Assembly: GCA_036374135.1 (NCBI GenBank)
Contig: DASUUK010000012.1
Span: 1-32,807, forward strand
Direction: 5' to 3'
Source: Euzebyales bacterium
GTDB lineage: Bacteria > Actinomycetota > Nitriliruptoria > Euzebyales > JAHELV01
Length of the DNA stretch: 32,807 nucleotides
Shown here: in pieces, positions 32,437 through 32,807 of the stretch
Layout: each line of letters starts with the position of its first letter
Position numbering within the stretch: the stretch's first letter is position 1
Notes under the pieces: model-generated
Seen by the model: only the letters and a program-made list of their open reading frames with translations
What the model was told of the DNA's origin: nothing
Database searches by the model: none
Position numbers and translations under genes: made by a program

Positions 32437-32581
32437 TTTCCAGGAGCTGCCGCAACGAGAGTGCGACTGACCGCCGACGACCGCATTGAGGCGCGCGGGA
32501 ATCAGGACACATAACTGGACGGGCTTCGCTCGCCCGCGACCTGCATCTTCGCTGCTGAGCACAGCGCTCGGGGCGGTTGTG

Positions 32582-32624
32582 CTTTCAAGCCGGCGGCGCG
32601 GGTTCGAATCCCGTCGGGAACACC
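32582..32624 (+). repeat. attachment-like repeat, copy 3 (tRNA-Glu 3' end)
   Basis: 42 of 43 bases are identical to 30481-30523; the one change is G to A in the acceptor strand (32620). No 5' half of a tRNA precedes it. Candidate attR of an element inserted at tRNA-Glu. Confidence 0.8.
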
Positions 32625-32672
32625 ACGTACCTGCAGGTCAGCGGCCTGTTCCGCTTCGGTTCACCGCGTGCC

Positions 32673-32807
32673 TTAGGAGCCGTGGGCGGACACACGAGGT
32701 GTCCCATCAAGGTTTTCCACAGGGGAGCCGGGATCGCGTCTGACTCTAGCAGCGCGGCGTTGGTGATCGTCATGGGCGAGGGTCGCGTCGGCGAGCATGG
32801 CCCGGTA
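32673..32807 (-). CDS. possible 3' end of an unrecognised gene
   Basis: Minus-strand frame open from the window edge to TAA at 32675-32673, 44 residues (YRAMLADATLAHDDHQ to RVSAHGS). No family was recognised. It could equally be a chance open frame in GC-rich DNA. Confidence 0.2.
   Translation of the reverse strand, partial: YRAMLADATLAHDDHQRRAARVRRDPGSPVENLDGTPRVSAHGS

Larger units (their letters stand above)
32437..32807. other. islet end and flanking sequence without an intact gene
   Basis: It holds the third tRNA-like repeat (32582-32624) and otherwise no gene with both ends. A minus-strand frame from the window edge may be the end of a gene (listed separately). Confidence 0.4.

Noticed and set aside
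32580-32625. A second tRNA-Glu gene
   Set aside because: No matching 5' half precedes the 43-bp repeat, so it cannot fold into a cloverleaf.

Overview
The window is a chromosomal segment of a very GC-rich actinobacterium. The main evidence is a complete Pup-proteasome locus (ATPase, Dop, Pup ending in GGQ, PrcB, PrcA, PafA), supported by a DUF4193 zinc-ribbon gene and a HelY-type helicase downstream of tatA-tatC. Both of the last two are typical actinobacterial markers. The genus cannot be fixed from sequence alone. Loss of the usual pafB-pafC pair after pafA argues against a close relative of Mycobacterium.

Layout. 1-1701: the end of a drug-type ABC exporter (ATPase and permease). 1702-2706: gene-poor DNA holding frame-broken remnants of an NTF2/DUF4440-like gene and a winged-helix gene, next to a tRNA-Leu(GAG). 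2922-4560: three small conserved genes (DUF456, SpoIIAA-like, DUF1802). 4606-6611: two overlapping tRNA-modification genes, a TtuA-type tRNA thiolase carrying a built-in N-terminal ThiS/TtuB-like sulfur-carrier domain that ends in Gly-Gly, and the m1A58 methyltransferase TrmI. 6746-13759: arc/mpa, a 355-bp repeat-rich gap, dop, pup, prcB, prcA and pafA. 13814-17269 (minus): a very long class A penicillin-binding protein. 17545-19951: an NfeD protease, an SPFH/stomatin protein and a small membrane protein with overlapping genes. 19992-23713: tatA, tatC and helY. 23806-28081: a diacylglycerol-kinase-like protein, an acyl-CoA dehydrogenase-like protein, RNase HI with a zinc ribbon, and an amidohydrolase. 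28300-30402: an acidic DUF4193 protein and an Lnt-like protein whose catalytic cysteine is serine. 30449-32624: tRNA-Glu(TTC) followed by a roughly 2.1-kb islet bounded by copies of the tRNA 3' end, holding a DUF433/DUF5615 toxin-antitoxin pair and an unknown gene with a probable ACG start.

How the genes work together. Dop deamidates the C-terminal Gln of Pup, PafA ligates Pup to lysines, the ATPase unfolds pupylated proteins and PrcAB degrades them. TtuA-type thiolation of tRNA position 54 and TrmI methylation of A58 act on the same T-loop, and in Thermus the second is needed for the first, so their overlap makes functional sense. NfeD, stomatin, TatAC, the PBP and the Lnt-like protein are envelope functions.

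The best candidates for something undescribed are the sulfur-carrier/TtuA fusion, the tRNA-Glu islet with three attachment-like repeats, the Cys-to-Ser Lnt, and the interleaved repeat cluster in front of dop. All functional statements come from reading motifs by eye; no database search was run.
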